DNA of 64,000 nucleotides from Trichostrongylus colubriformis (Eukaryota; Nematoda; Chromadorea; Rhabditida; Trichostrongylidae). The stretch is from contig OZ022258.1 of assembly GCA_963978905.1 (NCBI GenBank), positions 36,207,282 to 36,271,281 on the forward strand, read 5' to 3'. Of the stretch, positions 35,436 through 47,219 are shown piece by piece (position 1 is the first letter of the stretch; each line of letters opens with the position of its first letter). Position numbers and translations under genes: made by a program. The notes under the pieces are model-generated. The model was not told the DNA's origin and did not search any database. It saw nothing but the letters and a program-made list of their open reading frames with translations.

Positions 35436-36342
35436 CTCCTCAGTTGCGTATGGACGCAGCCTCAACGGGGGCCACGCGGCAAAGGCATTGGTCGCGCCCT
35501 TTTTCGCTCGTCTGCGCTCCCTCACCAAGATAGTGTTCATTAGCGCGTACGGCCGCGATCATACTCACCGCCGGCAGGGCGTGGCTGCGTTCACAGGCAC
35601 CGAGGAAGAGCGGCACGGAGGAGGTGCAGAGATGACGCAGTCAACGACGCAGAGTGGCATGGGCGGAGACACGGAGAGACGCAGCCACGTCCTGTCGCCG
35701 GTACCGCAGAGTGTGACCGCGGCCTACCACTGCGGGTGTGTAGACTTATGTCGAATTTTTGCTTTGTTACGTTGCACTCGCGGCCCTTTCAGCGCGGACT
35801 TGCCGCGGTCGGTTGGAATTCCGCTGATGACGCAGGGGTCTGGTATCATGGAGGTCTCTCAAGATAAGCTGTTTATCTCATTATTACCTAAAAACAATAA
35901 CTTTTGTGCTCTATAAAGACAAATAGTTACATAAAAGTAAAAGAAATAGTACTACATGACAAAGATAACAATCCTAATCAAGAAATAATCAATTCGGGCG
36001 CAAAACTTCAAAGGGAGTGTTGAAATGTACGCAGTCACACGTGAAGAAATTCGCAGCGCCGCGCCAAAATTCGACATAAGTGCACACACCTGCGCTCATG
36101 AGGAAAGTTCGAGTATACGTATAAGACGCTTATAGGAAAGCATGGCTTTTGCCGCTAACTGTTGACGCTGCGTGATTTCACGCTCGTTTCAATATGGCCA
36201 CTGTTGGTCAGTAATGTAGTTGGGGATACTTATTTACGCGCATTCGTCTCACACCTTATTTCTACAATCATCAATTTGACACTTAAATGTATATTTTTAC
36301 GCAAGCTCTAGTTTAGGAGGATAAGGATTCTCCTTCATCTAA

Positions 36343-36798
36343 AGACACCAGAAGGGGGTAATTTTGGCTTACGGTAGGACAGACGTAGTGTGGACGAGTT
36401 TGAGTGGCCGCCATTGCACACACTCGCCAATTTGACGCCTTGGCATGATGCCAAAAGAAGATGTCTCCATTATAAATTTGTTTTTTCTTTACTTTTTACT
36501 TTGTTCTTTCTTATATTGTTTCTAGATGTACTTATATGAATGCTAATGTAGTTGGGAATGGCCACTCCACTGCGCTGGGAGTCAGGTGCTACAAATAACG
36601 TTGGCCCACGGCCCGTCTCCTACAGCGGACAACTCGGAATGGATGCGCTGATGCGAATGGGATGCGAATACACACCGCAGCGTCGCGCTTTTGAGTCCGG
36701 GTTTTTTCGCCTATTATCGCTTCTAACCTTGAGTGTTCATAACAAAATGCTCATTTCTTTGCATCTTCCTCTTGTTTCGAACCCCCTTCCGGTTCCTC
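36343..36798. mobile_element. MITE family M1, copy 3 (inside element copy A)
   Basis: AGACACCAGAAGGGGGTAA to CCCCCTTCCGGTTCC, flanked by CTAA on both sides. Copy B of the host element reads straight across the corresponding point (TCAAATAAGGCTTAGGC at ~41255), an empty site that shares only TAA. Target preference is TTAA/CTAA-like across the three copies. No transposase. Confidence 0.85.
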
Positions 36799-37370
36799 TA
36801 AGGCTTAGGCAAAAATCCTAGGCCGGAATAGCGTAGGAAGCCGAACATAGTTATGTGGCCCCAACATCAAAAGCATTACTTCTCCCAGTTGCGGTTGCGA
36901 TAGACATCGAACAAATAATTTCTCTTTTGCTTGGTGCTGGAAAATTCATAATGTTATGTGCCTCTTGCGATTCTCCAACGCCGGGAGGGAATTAGATGCT
37001 ACCGGAATAGTAATGGGCGTAGTGGTACGCGTCAATGAATACTGTCTCGATGAGAGGGCGCAGACGAGCAGAAGAAGGGCGCGGCCAATGCCTCCGCCGC
37101 GGGCCCCCCTGACTCCCATAGCACCAAATCTTTATTATCATTTTGGTTGTTCTGCACAAGTGATGACGTCGGTGTTTTCACCTTACGCCATGGTCTCAAT
37201 GACGGTATCTGCTCGACTCGTTCTTACAGCTGTCGTTGAATGTGCCTTGAAGGCAACGCTCATAGTTGTAGAGAGACGGAATTAGTGGTAGTGGGAAAGT
37301 ATGCGTGTCGAATGGAAGATAACTGTGTGATACTGAGTATGATAACACTCACCGTGGCTTTCACATTTAG

Positions 37371-37376
37371 TTTTAG
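37371..37376 (+). promoter_or_regulatory. Probable spliced-leader trans-splice acceptor of mif-2
   Basis: CACATTTAG (ending 37370) and TTTTAG (ending 37376) stand in tandem ~36-42 bases before the ATG at 37412, without an upstream exon. Either could accept the leader. Confidence 0.5.
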
Positions 37377-37411
37377 TTACTCTACCGCTTGTAACCGTCT
37401 TCTCTCGAAAG

Positions 37412-40400
37412 ATGCCGATGGTACGAGTCGCGACCAATTTGCCGGACAAGGACGTTCCTGCAAATTTTGAGGTTTGTATTTGTTCAAAGAGTTTGTGTAG
37501 AAAGTTCAGAGCACTTCTGCTTTTTGATAAGATCATTGGTGATAATGTGAAATAGGCCAATCATTACTAATGTCGCGTTGTCCCTCACTCGAAACCGTTC
37601 TACAATCATCTGCTCGTTACAGCTCAGAAACAAGTGCTAGCAAGGAAAGCAATAATGTATAATTCGTCTCTGAGGTGCATCTTTTGTACTTTCCTAAGCA
37701 GAACTTGTGTGTATGGGCAGGCCAAGCCAGAAGTCTTGCACCTGGCTATTCAGAAATGATCATTTCTCTGAGCAGTATTTAACGCGGTATTTGGCTGCTT
37801 TTTTACTATCCTTTACACTCTGTTTGATTTTCAAGCTCAGTGTGAGGTTTTACAATATGTGAAATGAAGACCAAATGACTGAATGAGTGGTCATAGCAGA
37901 GGCACTGGAGTCAGAGCCAGGGCGGTTCACTAGCTTCCCTCCTCGATTCGAATCAGCACCTAGATAAAATCGATTTCCAATACTTTCCCTTCGCGGTAAT
38001 TCGGAAAAAAACACCGCTCTAGCACAAAATAGAGTGCGAGAAGTGAGACCACGACGTGAGTTTGAAATATGAACAGGTTGCGCTATGTTGTCGTCGTGGT
38101 AATTTCTACTGTTCATCGACGCATATATTCAAAACGATGCACGGTGCTCTTCTTGGAGTGGAGAGACGAATTCATTACGCAACTTCAGCACGGCAACAGC
38201 CTGTTCCCGTAGAAGCCCGCGAGGAGATGGACATGGGAAAGCCCCAACGGATGCACACATACCGAGATTGACCTCTTTTACACCAATCAGAGATGGAGCA
38301 TCCTCGATGTTTCAGTTGTCACAAGCTACTGCACGGGATCGGATCACCGTCTTCTACGAGCAAAGATTTAGCTCAGATCCCATGTCAAGAAGCGGGACAA
38401 CCACCGACCGGTTGCACCGCGATTTCCCACATACAGCACCGGTATCATGGACGCGACCGCCCGTCAACTGAACTGGAACATTGCCCCGGACATCAATGAA
38501 GACTACACCAAGATGTGCCATAACATCCTCCAATGTGCATCGACAGCTGCCGAAAGATCTCCTACGTCAAGAGACCGTATTGATGCCACGGCCCGAGGAT
38601 TGCCGAAGAAGAGAGTCGAGAACCACGCAAACCCGACGGTCACAGCTCTGGAGAAGCTGACGATAAACAAGGCATGCCGCGTCGCAGCTCAGGAATCCAT
38701 ACGAAGATTCAGAAACGCCATGCTAAAGGAGAGCGCTGAGAAGAAAGTAAGCCTCAAGAGATACAGAGACCTGACGACGACACGCACGGTCAATACGAGA
38801 CCAGAACGGGCACCTCCAGATAAACCAATCGAAGATTGAAGATGCCGTTCAGAAGTTCTACACCGACCTGTTCAGCTCCAGAACCGTACTTACAGGCCGC
38901 CCAGCCCGCCAGCGGAGAACGTCGCCGACATACTGCCATCAGATCCGCCAAGCTATCAGACAGTTGAAACCGAAGACGGCTCCCGGACCTGACAAGATAA
39001 GCGGGGACACTTTGAAGGCGTGCGACGGCCCATCATTCACGAGCTCGCAGTGAGATTCAATCGGTATCACAAAAAAGGCACAATTCCGGCGCTATGGAAG
39101 ACGTCTAAGACTGTTCTCATCTTCAAGAAAGGAGGCAGAGACGACATCAAGAACTACCGGCCGATTGCCCTTTCGTCACAGCTTTACAAGCTATTCTCCA
39201 AAGCACTGCTAAAGTGGCTCGAACGAACGCTGGACGAATTTCAACCAGTGAAGCAAGCCGGATTTCGCAAAGGCTATGCATGCGCCGACCATATCCACGC
39301 CCTTACCCAACTCATCGAGAAGCACAAGGAGTACAAAATCCCGCTGCTACTCTGCTTCGTCGATTACGTTAAAGCATTCGACAGCGTCGAAACGAATGCA
39401 GTGTGGAATGCCCTCGCAGCAGCTGGCGTCGAGCAAAAGTACATCGACATTCTCGGGGAATACAATAGCGGGATGACGACGAGCATCACCATGTTCCACA
39501 AGAAACTGGTGATTCCGATCGGCAAAGGAGTGAGACAAGGAGACACTATTCCTCCCAAGTTGTTCACCGCTGCCCTCCAACATGCCATGACGACTCTTGT
39601 CTGTTCCAACAAAGGCGCCCGTATTGATTGCAGGAAGCTCTCCAACCTAAGATTTGCAGACGATATCGTCCTGATCAGCAACGACGCCCCGAGCTCAAGC
39701 AGATGTTCGACGAACTCAACGAGGCCGGCAAAGCCATAGGACTCGAGATGATTCGCAGCAAGACCGAAGTGTGCGAAACCAATGGGCTGACTTGACGCAA
39801 TCCTCCTCGATGACGCAGAACTACCAGACGTGAATCACTACGTCTACCTGGGCCGAGACGTAACAATGGCGAACGAGCTAACCGTTGAGATAGGCAGAAG
39901 AAGAAAAGCCGCGTGGGCAGCCATGGGAAATTTTAAAGATGCATCCCATTTGATCATCGATCTCTCCCAAAATTCGAGCCCGTCTATTCGACTCCACGGT
40001 GCTACCAGCTCTATGTATGGCGCTGAGACATGGAGCAGCACGAAAACCACGGCAGCGATGATCACGAGATGCCTCCTCAAAACTAACAGAAGAGAACAAT
40101 GCCAGAAGATTCTACGCAGCGCAGATTTACGACAACAATCCGGCATCTGAGACGCAGTCGAATACATCGACACCGCGGAACTGCTTGAGGCGGGCACATC
40201 TCCAGGCTTACCGACGACCGATGGACAAGCCGAACGACCTTCTGGTGCCCGCGAGACATCAAGAGGACGCTCGGTCGTCCCGTGACGCGCTGGAGCGACT
40301 CGCTTAAGAAGTTCAGCACCCCTCACGAACACCGGTTCAAGCGCGAAGGACCGACAGCGATGGAAGACGTGTGCCTGCTTCTGCGCTCAGCTGACTACGG

Positions 40401-43400
40401 GCTCCTAAGTAAGTAACTGTAAGGGAGAAAAGCTCCGCCATCCGGTAAGGCATGGGGCAAAGATGTACCTTTAGTGTGCAGCTAAATGATTAGAGGGTAG
40501 TATGAGGTGAGAGACAACTGCTTCAAAATGAGTACATCCCTAACTAGAATAGCACCCTACCCCCAATTTCAGTAACTGTGCACAACCATTTCTCATCGAG
40601 CGCCAAATGACCGACATTTTCGAAGTGCACACTGTACCCAGAACCGGATGCATTGTACCCATAATGAAGCAAACTCAGTTTCAGTTAGTCAGTTACCACA
40701 AGAGAACACTGCAGAGAATCAAACACAAAGAAGGAATCCGAAAACGGATAAGGAAAGGGGGATATCAATTTAGTTCTCATCGAGTCCTCTGAAGTCAGCT
40801 GGATGGTTTCACCTTGACCTCCACGCAATGGCTTATTTACTTGCTTCTTCTTCCCTTGTCCGTAGCGATCATAACAACACATAAGGATGTCATGAATTGG
40901 GTGCTATTGGAGTGAAAGGGGGCCACGCGGCGAAGGCATTGGCCGCGCCTTTTTCTGCTCGTCTGCGCTCTTCCACCGAGAGAGTCTTCATTGGCGCGTA
41001 CCGCTGCGCTCATGAGAAAAGTTGAGTATACGGATAAGAAGCTAATCGGAAAGCATGGCTCTTGCTTATGGTGATGCGTGATTTCACGCTTGTTTCAACA
41101 TGACGACGACTGGTTAATGTAATGTAGTTGGGGGCACATATTAGCGCGCGTTCGTCTCTCACCTTATTTCTACATTCATCAGTTTGACACAAGTGTATAT
41201 TTTTACCTTGACTTCAGTTTAGGAGGATCAGGACTCTCTTCTCAAATAAGGCTTAGGCAAAAATTCTTTGCTGGAATAGCGTAGAAGCCGAAGTTGCGTG
41301 ACTCTGACTATACAAACACTACTCCTTTTAGTTTTTAGTTTAGTTGCAGTTATCATAGACAACGAACGAATGAATATTCGGTGCTAAGATAGTTGGAGGG
41401 AGGGGGGGGGGGACACTGCAGTAGTGTGCTCTGCGTCTCTAACGCAGGTGTAGAGCCCAGAAAAGTCATAGCGCTAGCCGAACGGGTTCGAATTCTGCAT
41501 AGAAACGATTCTGATGAGCAAATCGTGCTTTTTTCATCCTATGTTCGCCTAGCCTTTGGGGAAGGAGGTCCCCTTTCCCTAGGCTTAGGCGAATACGCGT
41601 AAGTGGTTGTTTAGTCCAGTTGAAGCGAATTTTTCGTGACATACCAATGGAAGAATAATTCAATCGTTTTCTCAGCTAGCTAGCTGTATCTAGGCATAAA
41701 ATAACTTTGAGAGTGCCTATAAGCAGAAATTGGACGCGACTTATGCTTTTGCCGAGTGCCCCCCCCTCCCAACTACCTTAGCATCGAATATTCTCTTGCA
41801 TGGTGTTGGAATTCATAGAGTCATGTACCTTCTCACGATTCACAAAGCAGGGAGAGAAATACACTGCGGTGCATAATGATAAAGCCACTCATAAATTGTT
41901 TATAAACTTTCATAGTAAGATGTTTCTGGGAAACTTCTCAGGTATAGATTGTAGCAAATTTAATCGCGCATCTACACATAACACCAAACTTGAGCTTGAA
42001 ATAACAGAACAAATTTATCTTCATTTTTTCAAAAAAATGCAGCTTTTCCGATGGTGCAAAATGATAAAGCCACCCTAAGTTATTCCGTCGCTTCTCATTT
42101 GTATTTGCTGAAACGTTTTGCTGCGGTAATGTTTTTCTTTTTCAGGTAATGGGGAAAGGAAAACCCCTATCTGATTTCGAAAAAAGCCAAATTGTCGCAA
42201 AAAAAGCGGAGGGATAGTCAAATCGTCAATTGCGCAAGAATTTAACCGCAGCCACACAGTTGTCGACAACTTTCTCAAGGATCCTGAACTGAGAAGAGTT
42301 CTGGGCGATCTCCTTCACTTTCCGAGAAGGATAAGCGCCGCATTCTCAGAAAAAGTATCGAATTTCACCAAGTCAAGCTCCGATACCAGGTCTTCTTTGG
42401 AGCTAAACGTCTCTAAAACAACTGTTTTGCGGGTTCTGAAAAAAAGTGCAAGTTTATCTCGCGACAGAAAATGAGGAAAGCACCATTCATGACACGAGAA
42501 CACCGCAAAAATCGAGTGCAGTTCGTCAAAACATGCAGCCGAGGGTCTGGAGTAAAGTAGGGTATTAGGTCGTAGAATCCTTCTTGCTTTCATATGATGT
42601 TTTTCCTCTCCAGATTGTTTTGTAAGGCTGAAGTAGACACTCCGATATTACTGGCATGATCTAAGAAAGGACAAGCTACGATTTTTGAGAAGGAATTTCA
42701 AAGGAGGGGGCGTTGTGGTGTGGGACGCCATTTCATCGAAGAAACGTCTGAAGTTATGTTTTGTTCCTAAAAAGATGAGTTCCCCCGGTTACCAAGTGGT
42801 CATGCGCCGTGCACTTCTCCCGTTCTGGCGTGAAAATCGAAGCTGAAATCTTGTTTTCATGCAAGATAAGGGCACAGCCAGAGCACAATTGCATGGTTCA
42901 GCCGTCATTGAATAAGGCTCCTGCCCTGGCCGGCAAATAGCCCAGGCCTTAATCCGATGGAAAATGTATGGCGCTTCATGGTGCGACGGATTTATGCAGA
43001 TAACAGGGAAATCCAAGGAGTTAAGGAGCTCAAAAAGGCTATAATCCACGCGTGGCACCAAGTGGACCAAGATCTTATTAATAATCTTTACATGAGTCTA
43101 GACAATCGGATTTTTCAGGTTATTCGGAGAGAAGGAAGGCCAACGGATTATTAGAGTAGCGTATTGTCCCTCTGTTGTTTACGAGTTGTTAAAATTCCTT
43201 ACTGGCTTTATCACTTTGCACCATCGGAAAAGCTGCATTTTTTTAAAAAAGGAAGATAAATTTGTTCTGTTATTTCAAGCTCAAGTTTGGTATTGATGTG
43301 TAGATGCGCGATCAAATTTGCTACAATCTATACCTGAGAGGTTTCCCAGAAACATCTTACTATGAAAGTTTATGAACAATTTATGAGTGGCTTTATCATT

Positions 43401-44986
43401 ATGCACCGCAGTGTAGATGCCACCGGAGTTAGGGGCGTAGCGGTACGCGCCAATGAACACTATTTCGGTGAAAGAGCGCAGACGAGCAGGAAAAGGGCGC
43501 GGCCAGTGCCTTCGCCGCGTGCCCCCCCCCCCCCCTAACTCCCAAAGCACCGTGACTCGCAGTCTCCCATGCAATAAGAGTCCAGTATCTTAATTCGGCG
43601 TTAGGTTCGGTGTGAGTGCGTGAGGACACCGTGTCTAACACCGAAGTTCACGCCCTTTAGGGTTACGGCAGATGTTTGCCTGGAGCTTAAGTAGCCCAAA
43701 GATGGAGTGCCCCCAACCCAACTACATTAGCACTGAATAATTTTGTGGAATATATTTGTAGGAACGTCTCACTGACTTATTGGCTGACTCCATGAATAAA
43801 CCCCGCACCAGAATTGCAGTCGAGATTCAAGCTGGACAGCGGATTCTGCATGGAGGTGTGCGAAATCCAGTCGTAATTATCAAGGTAAGTAACTCCGTTT
43901 TCTTCGTAATCTCTCTTAATTTCACCTCAATACATTCATACTTGAAATTCAGTTCCATGTTTGCGTTTACTTTCCACAAAGTTGGTGAATGGTGCCTTCT
44001 AGGTGCTTGATATTGTGTGATGAAGTTACGGCTCGTTTTTCTGTTGTAGATAGAATCGATAGGCGCACTGGAACCCGAAAGCAATATCCGTCACACGCAG
44101 AGAGTCACGCAATTATGCCAAGAGGTTCTACATGTTCCTAAAGATAAGGTAATTTTTTACACTTGAATCTATCGTAACATGTGAGCTGACGCCGCGTCAT
44201 GCAGCAAATCATGGCGCTTCCCAAGCAAGGCACAGTCGTGTAAAGGAATCCTCAGCAGGGGTCTCATTGAATTCGCATATGAGGGAGTCGTTTGGTAGAG
44301 TAGAATTGGGGATCGCATTATCAAAATTTTATTTGACTTCAGGCTTTACCCTGTTTCTAAGTCTCCGCACATAAAACAGTAAACTGTGTCGTAATGGGGG
44401 AGGAAGGGGGGGGGAGGGGGAGTCTCATGAGAAGTTACACACCCAAGCATCTCTTGTGGGGTCAATCTCCACGATTGAGCGTGTAGGAAGGACTTCATCA
44501 CAATAGGCATAGGTAAAAATAGGGTCCCCCACATACTTGAGATAGCATTCGATAGACCTATGGGCCACCTTTTTAGTTAGTTAAGTAAGTAAATCACGTG
44601 CAAGTGACTCGGGGGTGCGTCGTGTATTGTAGCATAACTACCTTGTTACACCAAGCTATGTGGATTAGACATCTCACCTAAGCCGTAATGTAATCAACCC
44701 TGGGATTGTTGGAACAATTTCATGCACATCTAGGGCTCAGTTGCTCAAAACGCGATGTTTTCCCTCTTATCATTAGCTCCGGTCATAAATGAATGATGGG
44801 CATGAAAGCGAAAGTTTGCAGTTAAAAGCGTAGTCCAAGCAGGGGTACGATAAAATTGCTCTAATAGAACATAGCTCTAAGAAACGTTGAGAGGAGCTCT
44901 ATTTTCAGGTTGTAATAAGTTATTTCGATCTTGCTCCAACAAATGTCGGCTTTGGTGGTACCACGGTAGCCGCTGCAACTGTATAA
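37412..44986 (+). CDS. mif-2: Macrophage migration inhibitory factor homologue, MIF-2 type, complete 4-exon gene
   Basis: Small trimeric tautomerase/cytokine-like protein; nematode parasites release such proteins and they act on host cells, but a leaderless protein like this may also be intracellular. Exons: 37412-37471, 43762-43884, 44050-44148, 44909-44986; all phase 0; 119 aa. Seen: [11 protein letters not shown], so the catalytic Pro follows Met1; Lys33 (mature Lys32) in [20 protein letters not shown] with Ile65 (mature Ile64); NVGFGGTTV at the end. No signal peptide. The vertebrate CxxC oxidoreductase motif is absent (NPVVIIK in that place), so tautomerase-like rather than thiol-redox chemistry is expected. 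The pattern ([28 protein letters not shown]) fits C. elegans MIF-2 better than MIF-1 or MIF-3. Intron 1 is 6290 bp and full of transposons. Confidence 0.97.
38162..40416 (+). mobile_element. RTE-clade non-LTR retrotransposon, 5'-truncated and decayed (mif-2 intron 1)
   Basis: Same strand as the host gene. Starts inside the endonuclease: [45 protein letters not shown] then an in-frame stop. The linker frame continues at 38447-38839. Reverse transcriptase (39020-39739 frame) has [75 protein letters not shown] and [10 protein letters not shown]. Frameshifts near 39028 and 39700. The C-terminal part has [10 protein letters not shown] and [11 protein letters not shown], ending DYGLLSK-stop at 40416. 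It lacks the apurinic-endonuclease N-terminus, so inactive. Confidence 0.92.
41380..41785. mobile_element. hAT-like MITE with 8-bp duplication GAATATTC
   Basis: GGTGCTAAGATAGTTGGAGG to CCTCCCAACTACCTTAGCATC, flanked by GAATATTC (41372-41379; 41786-41793). Subterminal G run (~12) on the left and C run on the right; internally CCTAGGCTTAGGCGAA as in other MITEs here. Copy A of the surrounding element is uninterrupted at this position (36915-36940). Confidence 0.85.
41862..43413 (+). mobile_element. Tc1-family transposon, ~215-bp terminal repeats, dead transposase
   Basis: TA (41860-41861) CACTGCGGTGCATAATGAT to ATCATTATGCACCGCAGTG TA (43414-43415). The 215-bp inverted repeats are nearly intact. 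The transposase starts at ~42150 ([19 protein letters not shown]), with a helix-turn-helix ([12 protein letters not shown]), [18 protein letters not shown] where DNA/DNAPAH-type Asp is expected, and [10 protein letters not shown]. Several stops and frameshifts make it inactive. Copy A of the surrounding element carries the unoccupied site GGGAATTAGATGC (~36983). Confidence 0.9.
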
Positions 44987-45677
44987 TTTAGCTCGACTTG
45001 TGGCGAAGGAATTGTTCTAGTACTAAGGGTTTAATTCTTGCACAATCTAGTTTTCATATGTAGTGCTACTTAAGTTGGTCATTTTATCTAGAAATTTGAT
45101 AAATCTGTTGTAACGCTGTGCCTGGAGATGCGATGCTGCTGTTTCAGTACACATTTGTACGATATTACTGTAGCTTTTGCTCCCCCTTTTTCGGTTCATG
45201 TTCTTTCTTCGGTGGATTTTCTACTTCTCAATTCACCTTCAACTTTGCACGGTAATAGCGGCACACTAGTGTTGTATGGAGCTAACAACACAACAATGGA
45301 AGTTGTGAAATGCGCCGCAGTCGGTAAAAAACCACATTGAAACGTGTAGGCCTTCCTTTTTGGCACCCCTCTACATGCATTGTTGGGCCACTCTTTGCCG
45401 ATCATGACATCGTATCCGTTCAGATTCTACGATTGATTTTCCCTAATGCTCTGAATGGCTTTTTAATCAACCAGTTGTTCTGGTGCACACGGTTGCGCGC
45501 ATTGCACGGGTAAGAATGCAAAATAGGCTTGATCTATCGATTGTTTGGTATCATCAATCGAATGGTATGCAAAAAGACACTGCAGAAAAAAGTAGAAGGG
45601 GACTAAGTTTTGCGGATTTTATTCTTCTTCAATAGTGGTCGATACTAATTTTCCGCGTGTTTCTCCTACGCTGACAC
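44987..45677. other. Downstream of mif-2; no gene
   Basis: 3' flank. No strong AATAAA close to the stop. A plus-strand 70-codon frame (45128-45340) is not recognisable. Confidence 0.4.
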
Positions 45678-45728
45678 CTAGTATGACGTCAGCCTCGCAG
45701 AATGGCTGCGAGTCTAACGTCATACTAG
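45678..45728. repeat. 51-nt imperfect hairpin
   Basis: CTAGTATGACGT pairs perfectly with ACGTCATACTAG (12 bp); after a 4x4 internal loop CTCGCAG pairs with CTGCGAG around an AATGG loop. It is compact and sits between gene and repeats. A shorter hairpin with the shared GCTGACACCTA...GACGTCAGC context recurs at ~51919-51948. It could be a structured RNA or, more likely, a transposon end. Confidence 0.5.
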
Positions 45729-45868
45729 ACGTTGATAGAAGTGGAGGTGCTGTCATAACGATAAAGTGGCCCTAGACTCTAGCATCTACTAGTCTCCCTT
45801 GCACTAAGCTGTCGATTTTCTCCGTCACTTCCTTATCACAATCACCCATTTGCGGACGAAGAGACAAA

Positions 45869-46060
45869 CAATGAGGGGGGGGGCATCTTATAAAAAGTTG
45901 TTTATCTAAGCATCCTAGAGGGATCCTTGAGGGGTCAATCTGCTCATTCAGGCGTATACTTTTGACTAAGCCTTAAAGGAGGAAGGAAAGAGCTCCTTTC
46001 ACCTTTTTGGCTTAGGTAAAAATAGGGCCATGTAGTGGGATGCCCCCCCCCCCTCATTGC
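45869..46060. mobile_element. Small fold-back MITE with poly-G/poly-C arms
   Basis: CAATGAGGGGGGGGGCATC and GATG-(C)n-CTCATTG invert each other at the ends of 192 bp; CTAAGCCTTAAAGGAGG and CCTTTTTGGCTTAGG continue the arms inward. The right end runs on to CGATAGCACC, the GGTGCTA terminus seen in elements A and B. No coding frame. Confidence 0.6.
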
Positions 46061-46497
46061 GATAGCACCGAGGGATGTTTCATTGGATAAGCAAGCGGAA
46101 CCGCTGGGAAAGTCTGTCCACCACAGCTTCTTAATTGGAGGTGTGCATAGTGGCTCACCTCTAAATAATGCCATTGCTGTGTAACGGTCATGTAATACTC
46201 CAATATGACCTAAAAATGAATTTATGTTCTCATTGAAGATAAGCAATAGGGCGTGCTGTAGCAGTTACTAGTTTGGCAACAACTCCATCCAGGTGTAGCG
46301 AAGGATGCCGGGAAGTATAGGGGAGGTGCTGGCCATTAGTCTGCTTTCAACGCGAACAAAATTTGTTTCCTGGGACGACTCCTAGGAATGAGGACAGATG
46401 TTATCAGCGCGACATCGTGGCGTCAGTGTCACTGGTTGCACTCTTGTGGTAAATTGTTCCTTTGAACATCACATACTCTGAAGGCAATGTTATTAGG

Positions 46498-47110
46498 TGT
46501 ATGCAGAAATGGCCAAAACAGACCACTTTTTCAAAATGTCATAACTTCGCACAGACAAACTTTATTCGTTGAAATAAAAACCATTCGAATCAACACAACC
46601 TTGTAAACGATCTGGTAAGGAAAATGTGCCATCATGATAAAATTCTGGATTGCGAAAATTAATAGTAGTCAGCGATGGCATTTTCAACCTGCATCGTATC
46701 AGCGAACTCCTTCTGCCGCAAGTTTGCAGCGGAAACCCGGAAAAAGTGGTCATTCGTCAGGTATAGGTCTGGGGAATAAGGGGGGGTGAGAGAGGGTCTC
46801 GATGAGTAACTGCATCAGTTTCTACCGAGTGACTTGCGAAGTGTGGGGTTTTGCGTTGTTTTGCGCACCCAGCAAAAACTGATGTAGTTAGGCACCGAGA
46901 CTCTCCCTCACTCCCCTATTCCCCAGACCTACCCTTGACGGATTACCTCCTTTTCCGTGTTCTCGATGCAAACCTGCGTCAGAAAAATTCGCCGATACTA
47001 TGCATGTTGAAAATGTCATCGTTGACTTTATTAATTTTCGCAATCCACAATTTTATCATGATTGATTTATTCTGCATTCATCTGATACAACAATGTGGAC
47101 GGTCCATGAT
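46498..47110. mobile_element. Palindromic mariner derivative (two 3' ends head to head)
   Basis: 46562-46753 on the minus strand reads a mariner C-terminus (NFRNPEFYHDGTFSLPDRL, VDSNGFYFNE-stop); 46851-47100 on the plus strand reads the inverse copy (LPYSPDLPLTDYLLFRVL). The arms, ~260 bp, face each other across ~20 bp at ~46830-46850. The left outer end (TTAGGTGTATGCAGAAATGG) is a plausible mariner terminal repeat; the right one is lost. Confidence 0.65.
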
Positions 47111-47219
47111 GGTGCAGTCCAATGATGGGCTTCTTGCTATTCGTCTTTATAAAAAGGGCTGTAGCTACGTGATGTACCTCGCCCGTCGCTCGGCACTGCT
47201 GGGAGCGGACCATCATCAC

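Larger units (their letters stand above)
35115..37125. mobile_element. GGTGCTA-ended TIR element, copy A (with nested MITE M1)
   Basis: Outer ends GGTGCTATGGGAGTTAGG and CTGACTCCCATAGCACC. Inner repeats (GCCGCGGGC..., CAGACGAGCAGAA, GGTACGCGTCAATGAA on the right; their inverses at ~35460-35560 on the left) match copy B at 40900-43551. Non-autonomous; 36343-36798 is a later MITE insertion. No clear target duplication, so the superfamily stays open. The frames inside are chance products. Confidence 0.7.
40900..43551. mobile_element. GGTGCTA-ended TIR element, copy B (host of two nested transposons)
   Basis: Ends GGTGCTATTGGAG and CTCCCAAAGCACC-like (AACTCCCAAAGCACC). Inner arms GGCCACGCGGCGAAGGCATT (left) and its inverse before the ~14-base C run at ~43522 (right). 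It is colinear with copy A apart from a hAT-like MITE (41380-41785) and a Tc1-like element (41862-43413). Flanks ATGAATTG and GTGACTCG agree at 5 of 8 bases, a possible worn 8-bp duplication. Confidence 0.7.

Noticed and set aside
41440..41510. GGGTTCGAATTC as a possible tRNA T-arm
   Set aside because: Flanking bases do not form a T stem, and no acceptor, D or anticodon arms can be drawn; it lies inside a MITE.
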